41,356 nucleotides of DNA, from assembly GCF_025490915.1 (NCBI RefSeq), contig NZ_JANQBA010000018.1:1-41356 (forward strand). The letters are read 5' to 3'. Positions 11,363-19,836 of this stretch are shown here, in pieces (within the stretch, counting starts at the first letter, position 1; each line of letters begins with the position of its first letter). The translations under genes and the position numbers were made by a program. The notes beneath the pieces are model-generated. The model had not been told where the DNA came from and searched no databases. It was given only the letters and a program-made list of their open reading frames with translations. The stretch comes from Lacticaseibacillus parakribbianus. Its GTDB lineage: Bacteria > Bacillota > Bacilli > Lactobacillales > Lactobacillaceae.

Positions 11363-11386
11363 GCCAGTCATTCGTGGCTGGCTTTT
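11363..11386 (+). promoter_or_regulatory. TTCG-capped hairpin in the gatC leader
   Basis: GCCAGTCA (11363-11370) pairs with TGGCTGGC (11375-11382) across a TTCG tetraloop, followed by TTTT. It lies downstream of the likely gatC -10 and 30 bases before the start codon, so it could attenuate or stabilise the mRNA. Confidence 0.5.
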
Positions 11387-11415
11387 CGCGTTGACCCAAG
11401 GAAAGTAGGGATTCG

Positions 11416-11712
11416 ATGATCACCAAGGAAAGTGTTGCCCACGTCGCAGAGCTTTCGCGGCTGAGCTTTACCGATGCGGAGCTGGATCAGTACACCGACC
11501 AGCTCGGCGAGATTCTGAACATGGTGGAACAGCTGGAGGAGGTCGACACCACCGGGGTGCCGGCGACGACCCAAAGCATTCACCTGCACAACGTGATGCG
11601 AGAAGACGTGCCGCACAATGACACGAATGTGGAGGACCTGTTCAAAAACGTGCCGACGCGCAAGGGGACGTTGATTCAGGTGCCTGCCATCATCGACAAG
11701 GAGGAAGACTAG
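11416..11712 (+). CDS. gatC: Asp-tRNA(Asn)/Glu-tRNA(Gln) amidotransferase subunit C
   Basis: A 98-residue GatC, the small subunit that wraps GatA and GatB in the trimeric amidotransferase making Gln-tRNA from mischarged Glu-tRNA (and Asn-tRNA where needed). The conserved N-terminal pattern [19 protein letters not shown] and the C-terminal proline region are present. The ATG has AAGTAGGG upstream. The stop overlaps the GTG start of gatA by one base. Confidence 0.95.
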   Translation: MITKESVAHVAELSRLSFTDAELDQYTDQLGEILNMVEQLEEVDTTGVPATTQSIHLHNVMREDVPHNDTNVEDLFKNVPTRKGTLIQVPAIIDKEED

Positions 11713-13160
11713 TGGCGGATCAGTTAACCATCACCGCAATGCACCAGGCGCTTCAAGACGGCACCACCACGGCTTCTGCCCTGGTGGCCGCGGCCAACGC
11801 GCGAATCGATGCCATCGACCCGGACGTCGCCGCCTTTTTGGCGCGTAACCCCAAGGCCCAGGCGCAGGCCGAGGCCGTCGACGCCAAGGGCGACTTCAGC
11901 CAGCCCCTGGCCGGTGTGCCGGTGGCGATCAAAGACAACATCGTGACCAACGGCCTGACCACCACGGCGGCCTCCAAGATCCTCGAGCACTTCGAGCCGA
12001 TCTACGACGCGACGGTGGTTGAGAAGCTGCAGGCGGCCGGGGCCGTCAACGTCGGCAAGGTCAACCTCGACGAGTTCGCCATGGGCTCCTCGACGGAAAA
12101 CTCCGGCTTTCAGGTGACCAAAAACGCCTGGGACCACAGTCGGGTGCCGGGCGGCTCGTCAGGTGGTAGCGCCGCGGCCGTCGCCTCCGGCCAGGTGCCG
12201 ATGGCGCTTGGCACCGACACCGGCGGCTCGATTCGCCAGCCGGCGGCCTTCAACGGCATCGTCGGCGTCAAGCCGACTTACGGCCGCGTGTCACGCTGGG
12301 GCGTGATCGCCTTTGCCTCAAGCCTCGATCAGGTCGGGACCCTGACGCGCAGCGTCGAAGACGCGGCCTTGACCCTGAACGTGATCGCCGGCCACGACGA
12401 CAAGGACGCGACCACGGCACCGGATCCGGTGCCGGACTTCACGGCCAACCTGCACAAGGGCGTCGCCGGGCTCAAGATCGCGCTGCCTGAGGAGTACCTG
12501 GGCGAAGGCGTGGATCCCAAGGTTGCCGCCCAAATTCAGGCGGCCGCGGCCCAGCTGCGCGAGCTCGGGGCGACGGTCGATACCGTCAGCCTGCCGCACA
12601 CCAAGTACGCGGTGCCGGCCTACTACATCATCGCCAGCTCCGAGGCCAGCTCCAACCTGCAGCGCTTCGATGGCATCCGTTACGGCTTCCGGGCCCAAGA
12701 CGTCAAGAACCTGACCGACGTCTACGTGCGGTCGCGGTCCGAAGGCTTTGGGCCCGAGGTCAAGCGGCGCATCATGCTGGGGACCTTCAGCTTGTCTGCC
12801 GGGTTCTACGACGCCTACTTCAAAAAGGCGGCGCAGGTTCGCACCCTGATCACTCGCGACTTCGAGCAGGTCTTTGCAGACTACGACCTGATCATGGGCC
12901 CGACCACGCCGACGGTCGCCTTCAAGATCGGCGACAAGGTCACGGATCCCTTGACCATGTACATGAACGACATCTTGACCATTCCGGTCAACCTGGCGGG
13001 GCTGCCGGCCGCGTCGATTCCGGCCGGGTTCGTCGATCACATGCCGGTGGGGCTGCAGCTGATCGGGAAGGCCTTTGATGAGGCCACGATTTTCCAGGCG
13101 GCCGAAGCCTTTGAAGCCGCCAACGATTACTTGGCCCAGCTGCCAGGAGGTGCAGAATGA
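11712..13160 (+). CDS. gatA: amidotransferase subunit A
   Basis: A 482-residue amidase-signature protein, the standard length. It releases ammonia from glutamine for transamidation by GatB. The Ser-cisSer-Lys triad is visible: K74 in VAIKDNIV, the cis-serine near residue 149 in [11 protein letters not shown], and the nucleophilic serine at 173 in [11 protein letters not shown], the same spacing as in characterised GatA. It starts with GTG, overlapping the gatC stop, and its own stop overlaps gatB (ATGA), so all three subunits are translationally coupled. Confidence 0.97.
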   Translation: MADQLTITAMHQALQDGTTTASALVAAANARIDAIDPDVAAFLARNPKAQAQAEAVDAKGDFSQPLAGVPVAIKDNIVTNGLTTTAASKILEHFEPIYDATVVEKLQAAGAVNVGKVNLDEFAMGSSTENSGFQVTKNAWDHSRVPGGSSGGSAAAVASGQVPMALGTDTGGSIRQPAAFNGIVGVKPTYGRVSRWGVIAFASSLDQVGTLTRSVEDAALTLNVIAGHDDKDATTAPDPVPDFTANLHKGVAGLKIALPEEYLGEGVDPKVAAQIQAAAAQLRELGATVDTVSLPHTKYAVPAYYIIASSEASSNLQRFDGIRYGFRAQDVKNLTDVYVRSRSEGFGPEVKRRIMLGTFSLSAGFYDAYFKKAAQVRTLITRDFEQVFADYDLIMGPTTPTVAFKIGDKVTDPLTMYMNDILTIPVNLAGLPAASIPAGFVDHMPVGLQLIGKAFDEATIFQAAEAFEAANDYLAQLPGGAE

Positions 13161-14587
13161 ATTTTGAAACCACCATCGGGCTTGAGGTCCATGTCGAACT
13201 GAAGACCAAGTCCAAAATGTACTCGCCGTCACCGGTGTCTTACGGCGCCGAGCCCAACACCCAGACCAACGTGATCGACTGGGGCTTCCCGGGCGTTTTG
13301 CCAAGCATTAACAAGGGGGCTTACAGCTACGGCATCATGGTCGCCTTGGCGCTTCACGCCGACATCACGCGCGACACGCATTTTGACCGCAAGAACTACT
13401 TCTACCCGGATAACCCCAAGGCCTACCAGATCACGCAATCCGAGACGCCGCTGGCCACCAACGGCTACATCGAAATCGAGGTCGACGGCCAGAAAAAGCG
13501 CATCGGCATCCACGAGCTGCACGTCGAAGAAGACGCCGGCAAGAACCAGCACGAAGACGACGGCTACTCTTACGTCGACTTGAACCGGCAGGGGACGCCG
13601 CTGATCGAAATCGTGTCCGAACCTGACATCGCAAGCCCGGAAGAGGCCTACCAATACCTCGAGCAGCTGCGCCAGATCGTGCAGTTCACCGGCGCGTCCG
13701 ACGTCAAGATGGAGGAAGGCTCGATGCGTGTCGACACCAACCTCTCCGTCGCCCCGATCGGCAGCCAAAAGTACGGCACCAAGACCGAAATCAAGAACCT
13801 GAACAGCTTCGTTCACGTGCGAGACGGCCTGGCCTACGAGCAAAAGCGCCAGGTGCAGCTCCTGATGGCCGGCGGCGCCGTTCGCCAGGAGACGCGGCGC
13901 TGGGACGTCGACAAAAAGGAGACCATCCTGATGCGCGTCAAGGAAGGCGCGGATGACTACCGCTACTTCCCGGAGCCCGACCTGCCGCCGGTGCATGTCT
14001 CCCAGGCCTGGATCGATGAGGTCGCCGCGACCTTGCCGGAGCCGCCGGCACGGCGGCGCAGCCGCTACGTCGAGGACTGGAAGATTCCGGCCTACGACGC
14101 CGGCGTGTTGACCAACACGCTTGAGATGTCCGACTTCTTTGAGGCCACCGTGGCCGCCGGGGCCGAGCCCAAGCTGGCCTCCAACTGGCTGATGGGCGAG
14201 GTGTCCGGCTACCTGAACGCCGAACACGTCGAGCTCAAGCAGGTCGCCTTGACCCCGGCTCACCTGGCTTCGATGATCAAGCTGATCGCAGACGGCACCA
14301 TTTCCAGCAAAATCGCCAAGAAGGTCTTCAAGGAGATCATCGCCAACGACACGGATCCCAAGGCCTGGGTCGAGGCCAAGGGGATGGTGCAGCTGTCAGA
14401 CCCTGCCAAGCTGACCCCGATCATCGACGCGGTGCTGGACGACAACCAGCAGAGTATCGACGACTTCCACAACGGCAAGGATCGCGCCATCGGCTTTTTG
14501 GTCGGCAAGATCATGCAGGAGACGCACGGCAAGGCCAACCCGAAAGTGGTCAACCAAATCCTGATGAGCGAGCTGAAGAAGCGGTAA
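13157..14587 (+). CDS. gatB: amidotransferase subunit B
   Basis: A 476-residue GatB, the subunit with the kinase/transamidase site and tRNA-binding tail. The family start [17 protein letters not shown] is clear, followed by [15 protein letters not shown], the metal-binding [11 protein letters not shown] region, and the C-terminal YqeY-like helical domain (IAKKVFKEI). GGAGGTGC precedes the ATG. The presence of GatCAB agrees with a bacterium lacking a glutaminyl-tRNA synthetase, as in most Bacillota. Confidence 0.97.
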   Translation: MNFETTIGLEVHVELKTKSKMYSPSPVSYGAEPNTQTNVIDWGFPGVLPSINKGAYSYGIMVALALHADITRDTHFDRKNYFYPDNPKAYQITQSETPLATNGYIEIEVDGQKKRIGIHELHVEEDAGKNQHEDDGYSYVDLNRQGTPLIEIVSEPDIASPEEAYQYLEQLRQIVQFTGASDVKMEEGSMRVDTNLSVAPIGSQKYGTKTEIKNLNSFVHVRDGLAYEQKRQVQLLMAGGAVRQETRRWDVDKKETILMRVKEGADDYRYFPEPDLPPVHVSQAWIDEVAATLPEPPARRRSRYVEDWKIPAYDAGVLTNTLEMSDFFEATVAAGAEPKLASNWLMGEVSGYLNAEHVELKQVALTPAHLASMIKLIADGTISSKIAKKVFKEIIANDTDPKAWVEAKGMVQLSDPAKLTPIIDAVLDDNQQSIDDFHNGKDRAIGFLVGKIMQETHGKANPKVVNQILMSELKKR

Positions 14588-14600
14588 AAGGAGGCCCCGC

Positions 14601-15611
14601 ATGCAACGGGCACGACTGATTTACAACCCCACCAGCGGTAATGAAGGCATGAAGCGCTACGTCGCGGACATTTTGGACGTGATGGAGCAAGCTGGCTACG
14701 AAAGCAGCGCCTTTCAGACCACGCCGACGCCCCTGTCGGCCCAAACCGAGGCGGCCCGGGCCACGGCCGCAGGCTTCGATCTAATCGTGGCCGCCGGCGG
14801 TGATGGCACCATCAACGAGGTGGTCAACGGGGTCGCGCCAAGCCCCAAGCGGCCCAAGATGGCGATCATCCCGGCCGGCACCACTAACGACTACGCCCGG
14901 GCCCTGCGCATTCCGCGCGAGGACCCGGTGGCCGCGGCCAAAATGATCCTGCAGGGCCAAACGCTGCTCATGGACATCGGCCAGGCCAACGACCACTACT
15001 TCATGAACATCGCGGCCGGCGGCATGCTCACCGAGCTGACCTACGCCGTGCCGTCGGAGTTCAAGTCGATTTTCGGCTACTTCGCTTACGTCCTGAAGGG
15101 CGCGGAGATGCTGCCGGGGGTGCGGCCGGTGCCGATGCACCTGGAGTTCGACGACGGCACATACGACGGCCCGGCCTCGATGTTTTTGCTGGCGATGACC
15201 AACTCCATCGGTGGCTTCGAGCAGATCGTGCCCGACGCGTCCCTGGGCGACGGCAAGTTCTCGCTGATTGTGGTCAAAACCGGCAACCTCGGCGACATCC
15301 TGGTGCTGATGGCCAAGGTCTTGAACGGCGGCCGCCACGTCGATGACGCCAACATCATCTACACCAAGACCCAGCGGCTCAAGGCCGCCCGGCTCGACGA
15401 CGGCGAGATGAAAATCAACCTGGACGGCGAGTTCGGCGGCAACGCCCCGATGACCTTCGTCAACCTGCGCCAGCACATCGAGATGTTCGCTAACGTCGAT
15501 GAGATTCCAAAGAACAACCTGCCGCCCGACGATGCCCAGCACGACTACATGGCCGAGGTCGAACACCTCACCGGCCACGACGTCAACGGCAACGGCACCA
15601 TCGGCAACTAG
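14601..15611 (+). CDS. dagK: diacylglycerol kinase, DagK/YerQ type
   Basis: A 336-residue lipid kinase of the DAGK catalytic fold. It phosphorylates diacylglycerol released by lipoteichoic acid synthesis, returning it to phospholipid production. Motifs: NPTSGNEGMKRYVADIL, the nucleotide-binding GGDGTINEVVNGV, and IPAGTTNDYARALRIP. The C-terminal portion after residue 300 is acidic and rich in Asp, Asn and Gly, an ordinary variable tail. AAAGGAGG stands before the ATG; it is the last gene of the gat operon, 13 bases after gatB, a placement common in lactobacilli and bacilli. Confidence 0.93.
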   Translation: MQRARLIYNPTSGNEGMKRYVADILDVMEQAGYESSAFQTTPTPLSAQTEAARATAAGFDLIVAAGGDGTINEVVNGVAPSPKRPKMAIIPAGTTNDYARALRIPREDPVAAAKMILQGQTLLMDIGQANDHYFMNIAAGGMLTELTYAVPSEFKSIFGYFAYVLKGAEMLPGVRPVPMHLEFDDGTYDGPASMFLLAMTNSIGGFEQIVPDASLGDGKFSLIVVKTGNLGDILVLMAKVLNGGRHVDDANIIYTKTQRLKAARLDDGEMKINLDGEFGGNAPMTFVNLRQHIEMFANVDEIPKNNLPPDDAQHDYMAEVEHLTGHDVNGNGTIGN

Positions 15612-15623
15612 CCTCAACCAGGT

Positions 15624-15659
15624 GACCCCCGAACCGCGTTTTGTGGCTCGGGGGTCTTT
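15624..15659 (+). terminator. terminator of the gatCAB-dagK operon
   Basis: GACCCCCGA (15624-15632) pairs with TCGGGGGTC (15648-15656), followed by TTT. The tail is short but the stem is strong. Confidence 0.75.
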
Positions 15660-16149
15660 GGGTTGCGGGGTTGCGGTTGCGGCGTGGTCCTGGGTTGCGG
15701 CCGCGGCCTCCGGGGCCCGGGGCCAGTCGCGCTGTGCGGCCGGTTTCCGCCCAAACGGGTTCCAGTCGGCAACGCCGGTGCGACCAGCTTGAACCGCCTC
15801 GTTCCACTCTCTTGGGCTCCAACCTAAAAGCTGAGCCAAGCCGTTGCCTACGGCCTCGAGCTTGTCTCACCTTTTGCCGGAATCAGCCGCGCGAATGCCC
15901 CGCCAAGACCGCGGGTCATCCGGGCCGCTGATTCTTTCACGGCCCGACTGGCCCCGGGCCCCTCCGGCCGCTACGCTGAGTCGGCGGGTCGGCCAAGTGT
16001 GTGCGACGCGAGGCGAGAAATGTTAGCCGCGTGGCATGATGCGCGAGCTGGCCCGGTGATGGCGCCTATCGGGTGGCTCCGGTAGCGGCGCTTGGCTACC
16101 GCATTGAAAGCGGGGGAGAGTCACTGCAATTGGCTGCTTGCACTCGCCG
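15660..16149. other. gene-free stretch
   Basis: No open frame here has a ribosome site or a recognisable product. The left part (15660-15705) repeats GGTTGCGG-like units; the rest is mixed, G+C-rich DNA. A short stem GGTAGC/GCTACC lies near 16080-16098. I see no other element before the promoter at 16150. Confidence 0.6.
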
Positions 16150-16178
16150 TTGTGCCGCCTTGGCGGCAACGGTATACT
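16150..16178 (+). promoter_or_regulatory. promoter with a palindromic operator in its spacer
   Basis: TTGTGC (16150-16155) and TATACT (16173-16178) are separated by exactly 17 bases. The spacer contains a perfect 16-base palindrome TGCCGCCTTGGCGGCA (16153-16168), which overlaps the -35. A dimeric repressor bound there would block RNA polymerase. It drives the Nudix/GNAT operon. Confidence 0.68.
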
Positions 16179-16180
16179 GG

Positions 16181-16258
16181 AGCTAATCGAGCTAATCGAG
16201 CTAATCGAGCTAATCGAGCTAATCGAGCTAATCGAGCTAATCGAGCTAATCGAGCTAA
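16181..16258 (+). repeat. 9-bp minisatellite in the leader, 8.7 copies
   Basis: Eight perfect copies of AGCTAATCG (16181-16252) plus AGCTAA lie between the -10 box and the ribosome site of the Nudix gene. The copies are identical, which suggests recent expansion or active slippage. Confidence 0.95.
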
Positions 16259-16277
16259 GCAAGCCGAGGAGGATGTT

Positions 16278-16733
16278 ATGGATTACATTCAGGACCTGCG
16301 CCGGGCGATCGGTCACGCACCGGTGATTTTGACCTTTGCCGGGGGGATTGTCACCGACGCGACCGGGGCAATTCTGCTCCAGGAGCGAAGCGACGGCGGC
16401 TGGGGGCTGCCTGGCGGCGCCTTGGAGTTTGGTGAAACCGCCACGGCGGCCTGCCGCCGCGAGTTTCTCGAGGAAACCGGGCTTGAGGTGGCGCCAACGC
16501 GGCTGCTCGGCGTTGACTCGGGGGCGATTCAGCACTACGCCAACGGCGACGTCGCGCAGTGCGTCGTGCTGTTTTTCGCCTGCCGGGTCGTGGGGGGGCG
16601 GCTGAACGCCGAGAACGCCGAGACCCAAGCGCTGCGGTACTTCGCGCCGGCTGACTTGCCGCCACTGTTCTCACCGCAGCACGAACGGGCGGTGCGGCAT
16701 TACCTGAACGGGGAGACGCCGTTCGCCGATTAG
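16278..16733 (+). CDS. Nudix hydrolase
   Basis: A 151-residue Nudix protein. The Nudix box is evident: GGALEFGETATAACRREFLE followed by ETGL, i.e. GX5EX7REUXEEXGU. It would hydrolyse a nucleoside diphosphate linked to another moiety; the substrate cannot be read from the sequence. The start ATG has GAGGAGG seven bases upstream; the open frame extends upstream through the 9-bp repeats, but these precede the ribosome site and are taken as leader. It heads a five-gene run with the acetyltransferases and phosphatase. Confidence 0.9.
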   Translation: MDYIQDLRRAIGHAPVILTFAGGIVTDATGAILLQERSDGGWGLPGGALEFGETATAACRREFLEETGLEVAPTRLLGVDSGAIQHYANGDVAQCVVLFFACRVVGGRLNAENAETQALRYFAPADLPPLFSPQHERAVRHYLNGETPFAD

Positions 16734-16743
16734 GAGGGGTTAC

Positions 16744-17226
16744 ATGATTCGCGAGATGCAAGAATCAGACATTGCGGCGATCAACGCCGGCTTCGCGGCG
16801 ATGGGCTGGCCGCAGCGGCCACGGGTGCTGGCGCAGTACTGGGCCGAGCAGCAGGCCGGCTCGCGGCGGGTGTTCATCGCAGAAATTGACGGCCAAGTCG
16901 CCGGCTACCTGACGCTTTTGCCCAAGGCGCTGCACGGGCCTTGGGCGGGGCAGCTGCCGGAGCTTGCCGACTTCAACGTGTTTGCGGCCTTTCGCCAGCA
17001 CGGCGTCGGGACCGCCTTGATGGCCGCCGCGGAGCAGGCGGCGGGATTGCCAGTGACGCTTGGCGTCGGCCTGCATCCGGGCTACGGGCCGGCCCAGCGC
17101 CTGTACGTGCGGCGCGGTTACGTGCCGGACGGCTCCGGGGTGTGGCTGGACGGCAAGCGGCCGGTCGCCGAAGATACGGTGGCGCCGGTGGCCGATCTGG
17201 TGTTGTACATGAAGAAGGTCCAGTGA
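16744..17226 (+). CDS. GNAT family N-acetyltransferase
   Basis: A 160-residue acetyltransferase. The acetyl-CoA loop QHGVGTALM (Q-x-x-G-x-A/G type) sits mid-chain after the beta strand DFNVFAAFR, and the C-terminal half reads RLYVRRGYVPDG, typical of the GNAT fold. The acceptor substrate is unknown. AGGAGG precedes the ATG; the gene begins 10 bases after the Nudix stop, and its stop shares one base with the next ATG. Confidence 0.85.
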   Translation: MIREMQESDIAAINAGFAAMGWPQRPRVLAQYWAEQQAGSRRVFIAEIDGQVAGYLTLLPKALHGPWAGQLPELADFNVFAAFRQHGVGTALMAAAEQAAGLPVTLGVGLHPGYGPAQRLYVRRGYVPDGSGVWLDGKRPVAEDTVAPVADLVLYMKKVQ

Positions 17227-17669
17227 TGGAGTTTTTGATCAAGGAGACGGCGGCACTGACGCCCGGTGAGCTGTTGACGATTTTGGCGGCTCGCACCAAG
17301 GTGTTCGTCGTTGAGCAAAACTGTGCCTACCAGGAGGTCGACGCCCGTGACTTTCAGGCGGTTCACGTGCTGCTGAAAGACCACGGCGAGCTGGTCGCCT
17401 ACGCACGAATCGTGCCGTGGCCGGCCGGTGGGGCGATCAGCTTCGGCCGGGTGCTGGTCGTGGCCGAACAGCGCCACCGCCACTTGGGCCGGCGGCTGGT
17501 GGCGGCGACCTTGGCGGAAATTGCGCGGCGGGACCCGGGGCAGCCGGTTCGCATTCAGGCGCAGGCCTACCTGCAGGAATTCTACGCGGGGTTTGGCTTC
17601 ACCGCGACGTCGGCGGTTTACCTCGAGGACGGGATTCCCCACCTGGACATGGTCCGGTCAGTCGGGTAG
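17226..17669 (+). CDS. GNAT acetyltransferase, ElaA-like
   Basis: A 147-residue protein. The start FLIKETAALTPGELLTILAAR, then VFVVEQNCAYQEVDARD, is characteristic of the ElaA branch, and HRHLGRRLVAATLAEI is the acetyl-CoA loop. The ATG overlaps the stop of the previous GNAT gene (TGATG), so the two are coupled. The longer upstream frame from 16941 runs antisense in phase to the neighbour and is not used. Substrate unknown. Confidence 0.85.
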   Translation: MEFLIKETAALTPGELLTILAARTKVFVVEQNCAYQEVDARDFQAVHVLLKDHGELVAYARIVPWPAGGAISFGRVLVVAEQRHRHLGRRLVAATLAEIARRDPGQPVRIQAQAYLQEFYAGFGFTATSAVYLEDGIPHLDMVRSVG

Positions 17670-17703
17670 GGTATAGGTAGTCTACAAAAAGGAGAATCAG
17701 GAT

Positions 17704-18489
17704 TTGGTCCAACTACTGAACATTCATCACGGCTACAATTTCCGCGACCTGGGTGGCTACCGCACGGCTGACGGCCGCGTGGTGGCCGGCCACCGGCTGG
17801 TGCGAGCCGGCAAGCTCGACGAGTTGTCCGAGCGCGACCAGACCTTCCTGGCCGCTCACGGCGTCACCACCGACCTGGATTTTCGCTCGCCGGAGGAGCG
17901 CGAGGCCGCGCCCGACCGGCTGCCGGTCGGGGCGACCTACGACTTCAACCCGGTTTTCCCCTACGACAAGACCCAGGTGACTAAGTCCTGGGCGGAGGAG
18001 CAGGCCGAGTTCGCCTTTGACCCCCAGGGCGGCTACAAAAACATGCTGAAGACCTACCGCGAATTCATCACCAACGACACCTCCAAGAAGGCCTACCGCC
18101 ACTTCTTCGACCTGCTGCTGGCCTCAACCGACGGCGCCGTGCTTTTTCACTGCTCGGCCGGCAAGGACCGCACGGGGATGGCCGCGGTGTTCGCCCTGGC
18201 GGTGCTGGGGGTCCCAGAGGCCACGATTCGCGAGGACTACCTGGCGACCAACCAGTACGTCGGCGGCCAAAAGGCGAAGGTGATTGCGGCGGCCAAGCAG
18301 GAAGGCGCCAACGCCAACATGCAGCAAAGCCTCGCCGATCTTTGGATCGCCCGGCCCGAGTACCTGGACGCGGCGCTTGCCACCATCAACGCGGCGTTTG
18401 GCGGCATGGCGCAGTACCTGAGTGCGGGACTGGCGCTGTCGCTCGGCGAGCAGGCCGACCTCAAGCAGCTTTATTTGAAGGAGGCGTGA
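17704..18489 (+). CDS. tyrosine-protein phosphatase, dual-specificity-like (Y_phosphatase3)
   Basis: A 261-residue protein with the phosphatase signature HCSAGKDRTG, the catalytic cysteine at residue 150. The beginning IHHGYNFRDLGGYRTADGR is typical of the family seen in lactobacilli and listeriae, whose members hydrolyse phosphotyrosine or phosphoinositides. The start appears to be TTG, with AAGGAG nine bases upstream; no ATG or GTG is near. A 34-base gap separates it from the ElaA-like gene and TATAGG in the gap could be a weak -10. Confidence 0.85.
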   Translation: MVQLLNIHHGYNFRDLGGYRTADGRVVAGHRLVRAGKLDELSERDQTFLAAHGVTTDLDFRSPEEREAAPDRLPVGATYDFNPVFPYDKTQVTKSWAEEQAEFAFDPQGGYKNMLKTYREFITNDTSKKAYRHFFDLLLASTDGAVLFHCSAGKDRTGMAAVFALAVLGVPEATIREDYLATNQYVGGQKAKVIAAAKQEGANANMQQSLADLWIARPEYLDAALATINAAFGGMAQYLSAGLALSLGEQADLKQLYLKEA

Positions 18490-18490
18490 C

Positions 18491-18988
18491 ATGCTAACTT
18501 TCAAACCCGTCAGCGCGATGTCCGACCGCAAGGCGGCGCTGGCCCTGTACCAGGCGGCGCCGGATTACTTTCGCCTGACGCACCAGCCGGCGCCGACTCG
18601 CGCGACGGTGACTTCGGACCGGCTGGCCAAGCCGCAGGACGCGCCGGCCGAAGCCAAGCACTACGGCCTGCTGCTTGAAAATGCCGTGCCGGTCGGGGTC
18701 TTGGACCTGCTGGTCGGCTACCCGGATGCCGGCACCGTCTACATCGGCCTGCTGCTGTTCGCCGAGCCTAACCAGCACCGCGGCCTGGGGCGCCAGGCGG
18801 TGGCGCAGCTGGCCGAGCGCTTCAAGGACTACCAGCGGCTGCGCGTCGCCGTGGTCGACGACAACAAGCCGGCCGCCGCGTTCTGGCAGGCCCAAGGCTT
18901 CGTGCCGGTCAGCGCGACCACCACGGACCTGGGCGACCTGAACGTCGTGGCCGTGACCATCATGGACAAACCGCTTGCCGCCAAGTGA
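18491..18988 (+). CDS. GNAT family N-acetyltransferase
   Basis: A 165-residue third acetyltransferase: the acetyl-CoA loop QHRGLGRQAVAQL and the C-terminal FWQAQGFVPVS are clear. The early MSDRKAALALYQAAPDYFRL resembles GNATs that act on small amines or peptides, but the acceptor is not determinable. It begins one base after the phosphatase stop with AAGGAGG upstream, so the two are translated together. Confidence 0.85.
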   Translation: MLTFKPVSAMSDRKAALALYQAAPDYFRLTHQPAPTRATVTSDRLAKPQDAPAEAKHYGLLLENAVPVGVLDLLVGYPDAGTVYIGLLLFAEPNQHRGLGRQAVAQLAERFKDYQRLRVAVVDDNKPAAAFWQAQGFVPVSATTTDLGDLNVVAVTIMDKPLAAK

Positions 18989-19018
18989 AGGGCGACCCGA
19001 TGACTCGGGCCGCCTTTT
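18988..19018 (+). terminator. terminator of the Nudix/GNAT operon
   Basis: AAGGGCG-A-CCCGA pairs with TCGGG-C-CGCCTT around TGAC, one internal mismatch, with T at the end. The stem begins on the stop codon. Bases 19019-19200 hold nothing I can identify. Confidence 0.75.
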
Positions 19019-19205
19019 GCGTGGGTCGGCGCAGGGCCGGTAGTTGCGCATTTTCTGAGGCCGGGCAGGGGCCCAGCGCCCGGCCGGTGAGCCGGGGCAG
19101 ATGGCGGCCAGGGCTCGGCGAGCCGGTGGCCGCAGCGGTCGCCCATCCGGAGGGCTGCGGCAAGGGCCGGTGAGCCCGGCCGGCCCGGGCCCAGGCAATG
19201 TGACA

Positions 19206-19274
19206 TTTTGTGCAAAAGGGCACAAAAATGTTGCGCGGTCGGCAACATCGGACTATCGTATGAGTAAGTACTCA
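19206..19274 (+). promoter_or_regulatory. promoter with three inverted repeats upstream of the flavodoxin gene
   Basis: TTTTGTGC/GCACAAAA (19206-19227), ATGTTGC/GCAACAT (19228-19248) and a palindrome TGAGTAAGTACTCA (19261-19274) follow each other. A plausible promoter is TTGCGC (19231-19236), 17-base spacer, TATCGT (19254-19259): the second repeat covers the -35, the third covers the start. The layout suggests control by one or more dimeric regulators. Confidence 0.55.
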
Positions 19275-19306
19275 CCACATTTAGGGCAGTGCCCAAGGAG
19301 GACAAC

Positions 19307-19771
19307 ATGGCATCAGCATTGATCGTCTACGCCAGCCTGACTGGCAACAATGAACTCATCGCCAACCACATCAATGAGCGGCTGGAGGCGGCCGGGTACG
19401 ACACCGACGTGCAGGAGATTTCCCAGGCGGTGGCCGAGGATTTCCTGGACGTCGACTTGTGCGTGGTCGCGTCTTACACCTACTCCGGCGTGACCGATGG
19501 CGAGCTGCCGGACGAGGCGCTGGACTTTTACGACGAGCTGCAGGAACTCGAGTTGCCCGAGCAGGTCTTCGGCGTGGCGGGGTCTGGCGACACCGCCTAC
19601 GAGCGCTTCTGCACGGCCGTCGAGATGTTCACGGCGGCCTTCAAGGGCACCGGCGCCACGCAAGGCGCGGCCAGCGTCAAAATCGACCTGGAGCCTGAAG
19701 AAGAAGACCTGGCCAACCTCGACGCGTTCACGGATTCGCTGATCGCGGCCGTCGCGGCCAAGGGGAAGTAG
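19307..19771 (+). CDS. flavodoxin
   Basis: A 154-residue flavodoxin. The FMN phosphate loop is SLTGNNELIA near residue 10 (the T-x-T/S-G-N-T type with N in place of T), and the isoalloxazine loops SYTYSGVTDGELP and FGVAGSGDTAYERFC are clear. It is acidic, as flavodoxins are. The start ATG is preceded by AAGGAGG. It lies directly upstream of the dehydratase-activase-like gene with no terminator between, so a role as its electron donor is likely by context (inference). Confidence 0.93.
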   Translation: MASALIVYASLTGNNELIANHINERLEAAGYDTDVQEISQAVAEDFLDVDLCVVASYTYSGVTDGELPDEALDFYDELQELELPEQVFGVAGSGDTAYERFCTAVEMFTAAFKGTGATQGAASVKIDLEPEEEDLANLDAFTDSLIAAVAAKGK

Positions 19772-19786
19772 ACACAACGCGCTGCC

Positions 19787-19824
19787 GCGCCCGAAGACGC
19801 CGGTGGCAAGGCGTCCTCGGGCGC
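19787..19824 (+). other. intercistronic hairpin
   Basis: GCGCCCGA-A-GACGCC (19787-19801) pairs with GGCGTC-C-TCGGGCGC (19810-19824): 14 base pairs and one mismatch, loop of 8, right before the ribosome site of the next gene. There is no T-run, so it more likely alters mRNA stability or the ratio of the two products. Confidence 0.6.
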
Positions 19825-19836
19825 CCAGGAGGAAGT

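Noticed and set aside
16092..16277. Open frame translating the 9-bp repeat as Arg-Ala-Asn or Leu-Ile-Glu triplets
   Set aside because: It lies upstream of the ribosome site and is partly upstream of the promoter's start; the Nudix gene has a clear start after it.
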